DNA from: an uncultured Clostridia bacterium
Lineage (GTDB): Bacteria; Bacillota; Clostridia; Lachnospirales; CAMVHY01
NCBI GenBank assembly: GCA_946415665.1
Contig: CAMKTI010000025.1
Location: forward strand, 1 to 17,120
Direction of reading: 5' to 3'
DNA: 17,120 nucleotides
Positions 1-7,453 of the stretch are shown piece by piece. Under the pieces are notes generated by a model, which did not search any database, was not told the DNA's origin, and saw nothing but the letters and a program-made list of their open reading frames with translations. Every line of letters starts with the position of its first letter. The first letter of the stretch is position 1. Position numbers and translations under genes: made by a program.

Positions 1-685
1 TTGTTAACCATTTCCCACCACGTCCACCTTTGCCCTTTTTGAACTCGTAATAAATGTCTGTCTTCTCTTTTAATGCTCTTTGGCACGCTTCGAGGACTCT
101 AACTCGAAAATGGGCAAACCCATTAGAACCGTTATACTCATCAGGTTGAATACCTAGCCAATCTTTAAGTTTTTCAATACTTATTTCCCTTTCTCCGATA
201 TTTTCATATTGTTTTAACAACTCATACATACGAAATTGATTTTTTGATTCTAAGCCTAAAACATTCCACAACTCATATTTAAAATATCTATCTTTGAAAT
301 CGAACATTAGCGGTAGTGCTTTATCATGTGCATCTATTTCTACATACCACTCGTTTGCTTCTTCGTCTTGGTCAACAGTACATTCTTTAAATATCTGAAA
401 AGCTTTATATCCGCCACGTTCTGTTGGTACATGAACAATTTTTTTAAGCAGGCTGTCTGTACTGTTTCTCAATTGCTCAATATTTAACCGACCAAAATCC
501 ATTATTTTTTGAAAATCTACAAGTGGGAATCTAACCGCTCTTGATGAAATATCCATATGGTTAATTCTAGCCAAATAGATACTAAAAAATCTTAACTCTT
601 GAAGAGTCATATTGTTTTTTCTTATTTCGTTGAGTACGTTTCGTTTCTCAACCAATGCCGTTTTAAAGATTTGTTTTTTGGGCAT
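1..685 (-). CDS. Plasmid replication initiator, Rep_3/RepB family (C-terminus cut off by window edge)
   Basis: The reverse strand reads 228 uninterrupted codons from an ATG at 685-683 to the window edge. The protein begins MPKKQIFKTALVEKRNVLNE and contains LQELRFFSIYLARIN, then FKDRYFKYELWNVLGLESK, FRMYELLKQYENIGEREIS, IEKLKDWLGI and FAHFRVRVLEACQRALKE. This is the order seen in Rep_3 initiators of theta-replicating plasmids, which use two winged-helix domains to bind iterons and open the origin. A Shine-Dalgarno GGGGTGA lies 5 bases upstream of the ATG. Iterons sit immediately upstream, as in the pUCL287-type plasmids of Gram-positive bacteria. Sampled lines are about 40-45% GC, richer than glgB at about 30%, which suggests acquisition. 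The family call is by motif recognition. Whether the C-terminus is intact cannot be seen. Confidence 0.88.
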   Translation of the reverse strand, partial: MPKKQIFKTALVEKRNVLNEIRKNNMTLQELRFFSIYLARINHMDISSRAVRFPLVDFQKIMDFGRLNIEQLRNSTDSLLKKIVHVPTERGGYKAFQIFKECTVDQDEEANEWYVEIDAHDKALPLMFDFKDRYFKYELWNVLGLESKNQFRMYELLKQYENIGEREISIEKLKDWLGIQPDEYNGSNGFAHFRVRVLEACQRALKEKTDIYYEFKKGKGGRGGKWLT

Positions 686-704
686 TTTTATCACCCCAAA
701 AATA

Positions 705-733
705 ATTAAAACATATATAAAACACAATGTCAA
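705..733 (-). promoter_or_regulatory. Promoter of the rep gene, overlapping the first iteron
   Basis: Reading the minus strand, TTGACA (733-728) is followed after exactly 17 bases by TTTAAT (710-705), then by the rep Shine-Dalgarno and start. The -35 box overlaps the first 22-bp iteron (731-752) by three bases, so Rep bound there would be expected to block polymerase. Such autoregulation is common in iteron plasmids. The boxes are seen directly; the regulation is inferred. Confidence 0.7.
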
Positions 734-837
734 TTTAATGTGTAGAAGTGTGCAATTTAATGTGTAGAAGTGCGCAATTTAATGTGTAGAAGTGTGCAAT
801 TTAATGTGTAGAAGTGTGCAATTTAATGTGTAGAAGT
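731..837. repeat. Five 22-bp iterons of a theta-type plasmid origin
   Basis: CAATTTAATGTGTAGAAG followed by TGTG (once TGCG) repeats with exact 22-bp spacing starting at 731, 753, 775, 797 and 819; the fifth copy ends at 837 and lacks the last three bases. The 22-bp step equals two helical turns, so all sites face the same side of the helix, as required for Rep binding in iteron origins. Position next to a Rep_3 gene makes this the replication origin or its remnant. I found no clear DnaA box. Confidence 0.92.
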
Positions 838-880
838 AAAATTCAAATTTGTCTTCGCAAGAGGGCTCTCGGGCACCGAA

Positions 881-914
881 ATTAAGGGTAAATTAACTTT
901 AAATTAATATATAT
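881..914. other. AT-rich segment beside the iterons (possible unwinding element)
   Basis: The 34 bases after the iteron block are almost entirely A and T, ending in an alternating AT run (907-914). In iteron plasmids the region opened by Rep lies beside the iterons and is AT-rich. That role is inferred from position only, and the whole window is AT-rich, so the signal is weak. Confidence 0.35.
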
Positions 915-930
915 CGCGCGCGCGCGCGCG
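915..930. repeat. (CG)8 dinucleotide tract
   Basis: Sixteen bases of pure alternating CG follow directly after alternating AT and are followed by eight A residues. Alternating CG of this length is the classic sequence for left-handed Z-DNA under negative supercoiling. It is striking in a surrounding sequence of about 30% GC and lies between the iterons and a large hairpin. Its function is unknown. Confidence 0.85.
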
Positions 931-965
931 AAAAAAAACATGAGAAAGAGATTATTTTTTTTATT

Positions 966-1021
966 AAAAGAAAAAAGTTGAGCACCAGTGAGCACTAGTG
1001 AGCACTAGTGCTTTTTCTTTT
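966..1021. terminator. Hairpin built from three 10-bp palindromic repeats, probable bidirectional terminator
   Basis: AAAAGAAAAA (966-975) is exactly complementary to TTTTTCTTTT (1012-1021). Between them stand three tandem 10-bp units (981-1010), AGCACCAGTG then AGCACTAGTG twice. The core CACTAGTG is itself a palindrome. On the plus strand GCACTAGT (992-999) pairs with ACTAGTGC (1004-1011) over a four-base loop, followed by a T-rich run, which is the form of an intrinsic terminator. Three palindromes at one-helical-turn spacing could equally be a protein-binding array, such as a partition or replication control site. Confidence 0.55.
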
Positions 1022-2032
1022 AAAACCATCTTTCTTTAAAACCTTTTTACCTTTCTTTTTTTTTTTATTACATTATCGATTTTATTATTAACAAGGAATT
1101 AATTTTAAGACGTCTAGAATCAAAAATAAGAGAGTTTTAATATATAAACGTTTAATCCATTAGTCTTGATATAAAAAATTGATATAGAACGTTTTAAAGG
1201 GATTTAAGCTCAATTAGGTACCATACGAACAAATAGAGATAAAAACAAAAGAAATATCAGAGATAAAAATCAAATAAAAATTGTTGTAGCCAATAAAATT
1301 TTCTTCAAAACGTTTTAAGCTATCGCAATACACCCAACCTTGTTTTGTTATTTATCAAGTACTAAAAATAAAAATAATTTATGTCAAAATGTAGCAACTG
1401 ATCGTTAAAAGACAAAAACTAAAATAGCTAACACCTATTAGAATTGTAAAACTTTGTAAAAATCGGAGACTCAAAGAAGATTATATCGCCTAGTTTTGAA
1501 ATAATTGTTTTGTATGGTGTTGATTATATCTTTTACGTTGAAGGTGCCCACAAACAAAAAACAAGAATGTCTGTACGAAAAAATTTTGTAAATACAGAGT
1601 TTTTAACAAATGTTGCTTTAACACTTTTTATTTGGATTTACGTTTATTTAAATACCATTACTCCTTTTATTTAAAACATCTCTCAAATATTATTTTTTTG
1701 TGTTGGTATTATTAGCTCTTCATGTTTTAAATCCTTGCGTTTTCTCGACCCATCTTTTTAAACTTTGCTTTATTTTTCTTTAAAATTCTGATTGATACCG
1801 GTTGATTGCGGCTTATATCCAGAAGTATATTAAAATGATTTTAAGCATGTTAGATTATTTTTATGAGTATGTTGTTATGCAATTAAAATCACAATCTGAT
1901 GAATATTTCCGCGAGCGAAATCAGTTTAATAACCAAACAAACAATTTTTGCTACCAAAAAATAATATTTTATTTACACTTTTATCTTTTCGGCGATATAC
2001 AACGAAGCTTTCGAGTATCGAAGCAAAATTAT
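1022..2032. other. Gene-poor 1-kb stretch
   Basis: I see no gene here that can be supported on either strand. A plus-strand reading frame of about 75 codons ends at 1674 and another of 106 codons starts with TTG at 1802, but neither has a ribosome-binding site or a recognisable motif. The second runs antisense into the terminator and 3' end of the downstream gene. Short repeats containing AACGTTTTAA occur at 1188-1197 and 1309-1318. The stretch may be decayed coding sequence or plasmid leader DNA. Confidence 0.5.
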
Positions 2033-2033
2033 A

Positions 2034-2060
2034 AAACAAAAAAGACCGCAAGCAGCCTTT
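2034..2060 (-). terminator. Intrinsic terminator of the solenoid-protein gene
   Basis: On the minus strand, AAAGGCTGC and GCGGTCTTT (2060-2041) pair completely if two G-U wobbles are allowed, closing a CUUG tetraloop, and the stem is followed by TTTTGTTTT. The wobble pairs work only in minus-strand RNA, so the terminator points in the direction of the gene ending at 2081. Confidence 0.75.
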
Positions 2061-2080
2061 CTCTTTACAAATATAACTTG

Positions 2081-5000
2081 TTAAATATTATTATGACCAT
2101 AAATATCATTACCAGTCTGTAACATTGGCAAATCTTCTTTATAATTTTTGACATCTACTGTAGCCTCTAAAATCGATTTTTTATTATCATTTTCCCATTT
2201 AGTTGAAATTTTTAAACTTGTGTCAACTTTCTTTTCTTCCGATAGAATCTTGTTCACTTGTTTGTTTTCAATCACTGGCATATCTTTCTTTAAAATTCTC
2301 AATACAGTTTTTTTTATGACTTTATCAAGAAAATTCTTTAAAAAGAAACCTCTGAATTCTGTCATTTGTTTTTTAGCCTCGTGTTTATTGTTTAATGCTT
2401 TGTCCGATTTTTGTGCTTCTATTAAAATTTCGCATATTTGTTTGTATTTAAACTTAGCCTCTGGATTTTTAATTAAATATCCTAAAAGTCCAAATGAAAG
2501 GAAACGTCTTTTTATTTTTATGTCAAAGGACGCTATTATTTGCACAATTTTTGGAATTTGCTCTTTATCCAATGATTGTCTTTGAACTAAAGCCGTTATT
2601 ACAAACATTTGTTGTTCGTTTGTTAATCCTGTTGTTGGCATATTCAAAATTTGATTGATTTGTGATTTGGTTAGAAACTTTTCTTTAGCGAGACATTCCA
2701 ATACCAAGCTCAAGTCACTCGGTTCAAGATGCTTTACTATTTTGAAAATAGCACTGATGCATGATTCATTCATTTGTTCTTTTTCATATTGGATTAAAGC
2801 AACCAGTACATGGCGTTTTTCTCTTGATGTCCAGTTTGTCATCATACTCAAAGTTTCGCCAATACGTATTTCGGTTAGAAATTTTTCTTTAGAGAAACAT
2901 TCTAGCACAAAACTTTGTTCTCTTGATTTAAGATTCTTTATCATTTTGAAAATATTATCGACAAGTAATTGGTCTTCTTGCTGTCTTCCATATCTGATTA
3001 AAGCTTGTAGTACAGGACTCCGTTCTTCCGATTTTAAGCTTGTTATCATACTCATAATTTTATTAACTTGTTTTTTTGTCAATTCTAGTTGTTTTTGCTC
3101 AAGTAAACGCACTAGTATAAAGCCACACTTTTCTGAATTAGGATTTTGTTTTATATATAATTCTATTATTTCTATGACTGTACTAATGTGTCCTTGATTC
3201 AGTTGTTTCCCCTTAATAAAATATTCTAGCAATAAGCGTTCTTTTTTTGTTCCTTGATACAATTTTATTATCTTTAAAATTTTACTAATGTGTTCTGGTT
3301 CCAGTTGTTCTGTTTTACCTAAATTATCTAGCACGTCTATTTGTTGTTCTTGGATAAGTTTTGGTGTTACCTCTAAAATTTTGTCAATATGCTTGCCCGT
3401 TAGCAATTTTCGGTTATCATTTAAAATTTTGTTAACATGCTCACCCATCAATGATTTTTGGTTCTTATCAATGAGGGAATCTAACACATAGACACGTTCT
3501 TGTATCTTATCTGACTTGACTATACCCCTCGCTATCATATCTATAATTGCGTCCATATGTTTTGCGCTCAATTTTTGTTCATTAGTCAAAAAATTTAGTA
3601 CGCAACAAAATTCTTTTAGATTGAAAATTCCTATTTTGTTTAAAATTATGTCAATATATCTTTCGGATATATTTCCTGCTTCCCCCTTAATTAAAGCTGC
3701 TAATAAAAAAACCTGTTGTTTGGATGAACTAGTCATTGTAATTATCTGCAAAGCTATAGTATATATTTTTGCCGCAATATCATTTGCTTGTTCTTTACTT
3801 ACATCTAAAGTTATTAACAAGGAAAGCAGCAAACGCCGCTGTTCTTCTAAGTTAATCTTGTGATTTTTTATTTCGCTAACTAGTTCTTCGGCTAAATCTT
3901 TATCGTTATTATTGTCTAAGCTGGTTAGAAGCAATGAAGTGTTTAGTACAAATAATGGCAATTGCTGCGGTTCAACCTCTTTTATTATTTTTACAATCTG
4001 GTTCATTTCAAGATTTGATATTATGTCTAAAATTTGTTTAATGTGTTTGTTTATCAATTGTTGCGCTTTATGCATAATCAAACTGTATAACATGTAGCCT
4101 TGTTGATTTGACCTTAACTGTGATATAAGAAAAACAGTCGTATCGATTTGCTTTTCGGATAAGTTTTGTACTTCAACTAAACGCTTCAGAATTCTAAAAA
4201 GACCTATGGGGTTATTTATCGCAAGATATGACAAAGCGTTTGATTCTAAAAGTTCATCAATTTGCTGATCAGATAACTTTTGCTTTTCAGATGAGTACCG
4301 TAGCAAATTTACTTGTTGACTTGGTTGAAATTTTGACATTATTTTAAATATCTTATCAATTTGTGCTTGACTTAGTGTTCGTACTTGGCATAGCTTCTCC
4401 AAAACACAAATTTGGTACCCAATGTCCCAATCATTTATTATGTCTAAAATTTCAGAGATTTGCTTGTCTGCCAGCTTTTCCTGTTGCTTGTTAATTAAAT
4501 CTAATAATATATAATATTTCGTTTTGAACTCCTCAATCGGTTTTATTATATCTAACACGTAAGAAATGTGACCATTTTGTAGTGTTTGGTACTCGATTAA
4601 AGCTTTTATCACATATATTCTTGCTCTTATAGTTATCCCTTTTGCCATCTGCAAAATCCAATTAATTTGATCGTAATTCAGTTTCTTTTGTTTAGCCAAA
4701 TTTCCTAGTATGAAACTCAAATTTGGTTTGTTATAACCACCACTGCTGGTATATTTGCATATATCATTTAAGACATTATAAATTTCTTCTTCAGTTAAAT
4801 CTTGTAAATCTTGGCAATCATTCGTAGTAAAAATTTTTCGTTCATACATGTGCAAGTTATCTCGTTTTTCGTAATAACCATGATTGTCATAGATTTGATT
4901 TGTTGCGTAGAATTCATTGTTGCAGTTATTTTGTCCTTTATTATAGTGCCAATTGCTTTGTTTTTTTTTATTTAATAAATGTTTCTGTTTCTCTTTATCA

Positions 5001-5320
5001 GATTGCCCTGTTTGACTTGTTGTGTAGAATTCATTGTTGTAGTTATTTTGTCCTTTGTTATAGTGCCAATTGCTTTGTTTTTTTTTATTTAATAAATGTT
5101 TCTGTTTCTCTTTATCAGATTGCCCTGTTTGACTTGTTGTGTAGAATTCATTGTTGTAGTTATTTTGTCCTTTGTTATAGTGCCAATTGCTTTGTTTTTT
5201 TTTATTTAATAAATGTTTCTGTTTCTCTTTATCAGATTGCCCTGTTTGACTTGTTGTGTAGAATTCATTGTTGCAGTTATTTTGTCTTTTTGTTTTGTAA
5301 AATCTTGTTTTACCTTGCAT
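2081..5320 (-). CDS. Giant alpha-solenoid repeat protein, about 1079 aa, function unknown
   Basis: I do not recognise this protein by name. ATG 5320 is preferred because GGAG lies 10 bases upstream; the in-frame GTG at 5329 would touch it. Residues 13-129 are three copies of a 39-residue hydrophilic unit ending SNWHYNKG, with a partial fourth. From about residue 170 to 990 there are roughly twenty degenerate units of 33-37 residues, each like L-x-x-x-x-I-x-x-I-L-x-I-I followed by a second helix ending VL-x-x-L-I. This is the pattern of a stacked two-helix solenoid (HEAT/TPR-like), which normally binds protein or RNA. The last 80 or so residues are lysine-rich. There is no signal peptide or membrane segment. 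It is monocistronic, with its own promoter and terminator. A host-interaction or scaffold role is possible but is inference only. Confidence 0.85.
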   Translation of the reverse strand: MQGKTRFYKTKRQNNCNNEFYTTSQTGQSDKEKQKHLLNKKKQSNWHYNKGQNNYNNEFYTTSQTGQSDKEKQKHLLNKKKQSNWHYNKGQNNYNNEFYTTSQTGQSDKEKQKHLLNKKKQSNWHYNKGQNNCNNEFYATNQIYDNHGYYEKRDNLHMYERKIFTTNDCQDLQDLTEEEIYNVLNDICKYTSSGGYNKPNLSFILGNLAKQKKLNYDQINWILQMAKGITIRARIYVIKALIEYQTLQNGHISYVLDIIKPIEEFKTKYYILLDLINKQQEKLADKQISEILDIINDWDIGYQICVLEKLCQVRTLSQAQIDKIFKIMSKFQPSQQVNLLRYSSEKQKLSDQQIDELLESNALSYLAINNPIGLFRILKRLVEVQNLSEKQIDTTVFLISQLRSNQQGYMLYSLIMHKAQQLINKHIKQILDIISNLEMNQIVKIIKEVEPQQLPLFVLNTSLLLTSLDNNNDKDLAEELVSEIKNHKINLEEQRRLLLSLLITLDVSKEQANDIAAKIYTIALQIITMTSSSKQQVFLLAALIKGEAGNISERYIDIILNKIGIFNLKEFCCVLNFLTNEQKLSAKHMDAIIDMIARGIVKSDKIQERVYVLDSLIDKNQKSLMGEHVNKILNDNRKLLTGKHIDKILEVTPKLIQEQQIDVLDNLGKTEQLEPEHISKILKIIKLYQGTKKERLLLEYFIKGKQLNQGHISTVIEIIELYIKQNPNSEKCGFILVRLLEQKQLELTKKQVNKIMSMITSLKSEERSPVLQALIRYGRQQEDQLLVDNIFKMIKNLKSREQSFVLECFSKEKFLTEIRIGETLSMMTNWTSREKRHVLVALIQYEKEQMNESCISAIFKIVKHLEPSDLSLVLECLAKEKFLTKSQINQILNMPTTGLTNEQQMFVITALVQRQSLDKEQIPKIVQIIASFDIKIKRRFLSFGLLGYLIKNPEAKFKYKQICEILIEAQKSDKALNNKHEAKKQMTEFRGFFLKNFLDKVIKKTVLRILKKDMPVIENKQVNKILSEEKKVDTSLKISTKWENDNKKSILEATVDVKNYKEDLPMLQTGNDIYGHNNI
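4911..5283. repeat. Tandem 117-bp repeat, three units plus a partial, inside the solenoid gene
   Basis: The sequence beginning AATTCATTGTTG recurs at 4911, 5028, 5145 and 5262, an exact 117-bp period. The first three units are full length and nearly identical, even at synonymous positions; the fourth is a partial of about 20 bases. Each unit encodes 39 in-frame residues, so gain or loss of a unit keeps the protein in frame. The identity points to recent amplification or ongoing homogenisation. Confidence 0.95.
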
Positions 5321-5354
5321 AAATAACACACTCCATTTTATATTATTATATAAT

Positions 5355-5366
5355 TTGCGATCGCAA
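5355..5366. promoter_or_regulatory. 12-bp perfect palindrome, operator candidate
   Basis: TTGCGATCGCAA is its own reverse complement and stands out as a GC-rich core in an AT-rich leader. It covers the predicted transcription start of the downstream minus-strand gene, 5-16 bases past the -10 box, a standard place for a repressor site. No regulator gene is visible nearby. Confidence 0.45.
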
Positions 5367-5370
5367 TTTT

Positions 5371-5399
5371 CTTTTATTCCAAAAAATATTGTTTGTCAA
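5371..5399 (-). promoter_or_regulatory. Promoter of the solenoid-protein gene
   Basis: Minus strand TTGACA (5399-5394), a 17-base spacer, then TAAAAG (5376-5371). The -35 box is consensus and the -10 is weak, which suggests a promoter open to control. The predicted transcription start near 5364 falls in the palindrome at 5355-5366. Confidence 0.55.
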
Positions 5400-5503
5400 G
5401 CTTTTTTTAAAAAAATATCTTTCTGAGATACATAATTTTTTTTGTTCATGTTTTATTTTTGTGTAGGACAGAAAAATATTTGGATACTGTGATTTTTGCG
5501 TTG

Positions 5504-6157
5504 TTATTTTTCTAGATACTGTCTACATGAAAAAAATTTAAAAGAACTACAAATACATAAAGATACAACATAAATAGAAGCGATGAAAGCATCGAGTGTT
5601 TTAGCGTATCTAGTAGCGATACCGCGCCAAACGCTTAAAAGCAAGGAAAGTATTCTCGATAATATGTCTAAAGCGATAAAGTTTACGATTATAACCACGT
5701 TGTTCAAGTCTGTTGCGTTTTGGAGGAATAACTGATTTTATGTTTCGTCTTGCAATATAAGACAAGATTTCGTTGGTATCATAAGCACGATCTGCGAATA
5801 ATAATTTTACATCGATATTTTTGAGCAATTTAACAGCTTCTTTACAATCGGCGCGCGTTCCATCTGTAACGATAGATTTTGCAGGCAGACCGCGCTCATT
5901 GACGGCTAAGTACATTTTCGAATTGAGCCCCCTTTTGTCTTTGATATAACCTGATTTCCGCCACGAGCGCCAGCTGCATGCTGATGTGCTTTCATATAAC
6001 TCGAATCTATCATTAACCATTCAAAGCTTACATCACCTTTCAGTATCTCAAATAATTTTTTCCACATATCTTTTCGTTGCCATCGAATAAATTTTTGATG
6101 AACTGTACCCCACTTGCCATAATCCGGCGGTAGATCCCTCCACGGAGATCCTGTTTT
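5504..6157 (-). pseudogene. IS5-family transposase, truncated and frameshifted
   Basis: Joined frames give an IS5-type (IS427-like) DDE transposase. One frame carries TGSPWRDLPPDYGKWGTVHQ, then FEWLMIDSSYMKAHQHAAGA and RGGNQVISKTKGG. A -1 shift at the AAAAGGGGG run (about 5928-5936) leads into LNSKMYLAVNERGLPAKSIV, then LLFADRAYDTNEI and RHIIENTFLAFKR. The DDE residues fit D in MIDSSY, D in FADRAYD and E in IIENTF. The -1 shift may be the programmed one known in this IS group. A further one-base insertion in the AAA at 5629-5631 breaks WRGIATRYAKTLDAFIAS, so the gene is dead at its C-terminus. The first 40 or so residues are missing where the second IS abuts at 6158. Confidence 0.85.
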
Positions 6158-6158
6158 A

Positions 6159-6912
6159 GGTAGCGTTCACATAAAAATAGATTGAACAAAAAGGAAAGTG
6201 ATAAGATAGCGATATGAAACTTACAAAAATACAATGTAAAAAGCTAGAGGGATTAATGCCGATAGCGAGGAAACCGGCGAAGATATCAAACTACCAATTC
6301 ATGTGTGCGATGCTTTACATAGTAGAGAATGGTTGCAAATGGAGGGCATTACCAAAAAAATATGGAAACTGGCACACAATTTATATGAAATTTAGTAGAT
6401 GGTCGAAGAACGGTACGATTGCCAAAGGCTATTGCTTTTTTTTTTATGCAAACAAGAATAAAAACAATCAGAAACAAAGCATCGGACATTCAAAAGGGGG
6501 CATGACAGCGAAATTACGCTTATGTTGTACATCTTCATGTTAATTGGTTTTTCGTTTGTCTCCTGGCAATTCTTACGATGCTCCTGAAGAAAGAAAGTTG
6601 ATTGAATTCATTTATTCCAAAAATAATAATTATCTTTTGATGGATAGAGCTTACGAAGATGATAAAACTTTAGCTTTAACTTTAGCAAAGGATCGCTGGT
6701 TTAAGACAGTTGTTCCACATTAAAAAAAATCGTAAGTTACCTTGGCATTATGATAAACACCTCTATAAACAGCGCAACAATGTCGAGCAATATTTCCTGA
6801 GATTGAAACGTTTTAGAAAAGTTTTTACTCGTTATGATAGGCTTGACTATATTTTTATTTTTACCATATTATTTACTTTTATTTTTGACTTGCTTTTTAT
6901 GTGAACGCTACC
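6159..6912 (+). mobile_element. Second IS5-family element with intact terminal inverted repeats
   Basis: GGTAGCGTTCACATAAAAA (6159-6177) is repeated as an exact inverse at 6894-6912, giving a 19-bp perfect terminal inverted repeat. The dinucleotide TA flanks both ends (6157-6158 and 6913-6914), which fits the short target duplication of IS5 relatives. The element is 754 bp, shorter than usual for the group, because its transposase has lost internal sequence. It separates the truncated first IS from the recU 3' end. Confidence 0.88.
6214..6904 (+). pseudogene. IS5-family (IS1031-like) transposase, decayed
   Basis: The start reads MKLTKIQCKKLEGLMPIARK, then ENGCKWRALPKKYGNWHTIY and FSRWSKNG, the conserved N-terminus of this group. 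After residue 70 the frame degenerates and the part holding the first catalytic aspartate is deleted, leaving only KQSIGHSKGG before a stop at 6543. In another frame SYDAPEERKLIEFIY and LLMDRAYEDDKTLAL follow. A stop at 6721 and a further shift lead to KKNRKLPWHYDKHLYKQRNN and VEQYFLRLKRF, ending at 6904. At least two frame breaks and the lost catalytic segment mean it cannot make transposase, though the ends could still be mobilised in trans. Confidence 0.88.
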
Positions 6913-6928
6913 TAAATTATTTTTTAGC

Positions 6929-7453
6929 TTACTCGTTTTTTTGTCTGACCGTATTTAGAATGCTCAAATAATCTAGGATAAAATTGCTCGACAAAATAAT
7001 TTCATATTCAAATTTTTTATACGGAATAGATTTGCAACTGTATTTTGATTCAAGCCAGGCTTGTTTTAAAATTTTAAATGGTAATAAAAAATATTTATCA
7101 TTAAATAAAAAATGGACAATCAAAAAAGATACACCCTGTTGTTTTTCAAAACTTTCCATGAAATTAATTTGATGTTCGTGAATATTTTTAAGTGGCAAAC
7201 TTTTTTGACGTGTTTCTTTTGCATCGAAACAAATTGGAATTCCTTGAGCAACTCCGATATAGTCCACGCTACTTTTTTTTTCAAAATATGCTCGTGAGAT
7301 ATTGCGCTTTTTTTTATCTAATTCGACTGGTTTTATTGGAGTTGGAATTTTTTCTATCACGGCAATTTCTTTTTTTTTATAAACTTGATTTGTGTAATTA
7401 ATTAAATTTTCTAAAACGCTACCACGTAATTCAGATGTATAAAAATTTTTCAT
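6929..7453 (-). CDS. recU: Holliday junction resolvase RecU
   Basis: RecU cuts four-way DNA junctions in recombinational repair and chromosome segregation in Firmicutes. At 174 residues this is slightly shorter than Bacillus RecU. The nuclease core is visible: SSVDYIGVAQGIPICFDAKE (residues 61-80), then LPLKNIHEHQINFMESFEKQ. D64, D77 and K79 line up with the D88, E101 and K103 catalytic residues of the Bacillus subtilis enzyme; the Glu-to-Asp change at the second position is common in clostridial RecU. A lysine-rich stretch (residues 41-60) fits the DNA-binding stalk. AAGGAGA lies 6 bases upstream of the ATG. No penicillin-binding protein gene, the usual partner, follows: the stop is 16 bases from the IS, which may have displaced it. 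Confidence 0.92.
   Translation of the reverse strand: MKNFYTSELRGSVLENLINYTNQVYKKKEIAVIEKIPTPIKPVELDKKKRNISRAYFEKKSSVDYIGVAQGIPICFDAKETRQKSLPLKNIHEHQINFMESFEKQQGVSFLIVHFLFNDKYFLLPFKILKQAWLESKYSCKSIPYKKFEYEIILSSNFILDYLSILNTVRQKNE

Noticed and set aside
731..837. CRISPR array
   Set aside because: The 22-bp units are directly contiguous with no spacers, and they lie next to a Rep_3 gene, so they are iterons.
1447..1674. Plus-strand frame of about 75 codons
   Set aside because: It lacks a good start codon and ribosome-binding site, and frames of this length arise by chance in AT-rich DNA; kept only as a possible gene relic.
1802..2122. Plus-strand frame of 106 codons with a TTG start
   Set aside because: It has no ribosome-binding site or recognisable motif, and it runs antisense across the terminator and 3' end of the solenoid gene.
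4900..5322. Repetitive plus-strand frame of 140 codons rich in Cys, Phe and Leu
   Set aside because: It is the antisense of the 117-bp repeats. Because 117 is divisible by three, every frame stays open through the array.
6040..6234. Separate 64-codon minus-strand gene
   Set aside because: It is an out-of-frame reading across the junction of the two IS elements; the true transposase frame here reads TGSPWRDLPPDYGKW.
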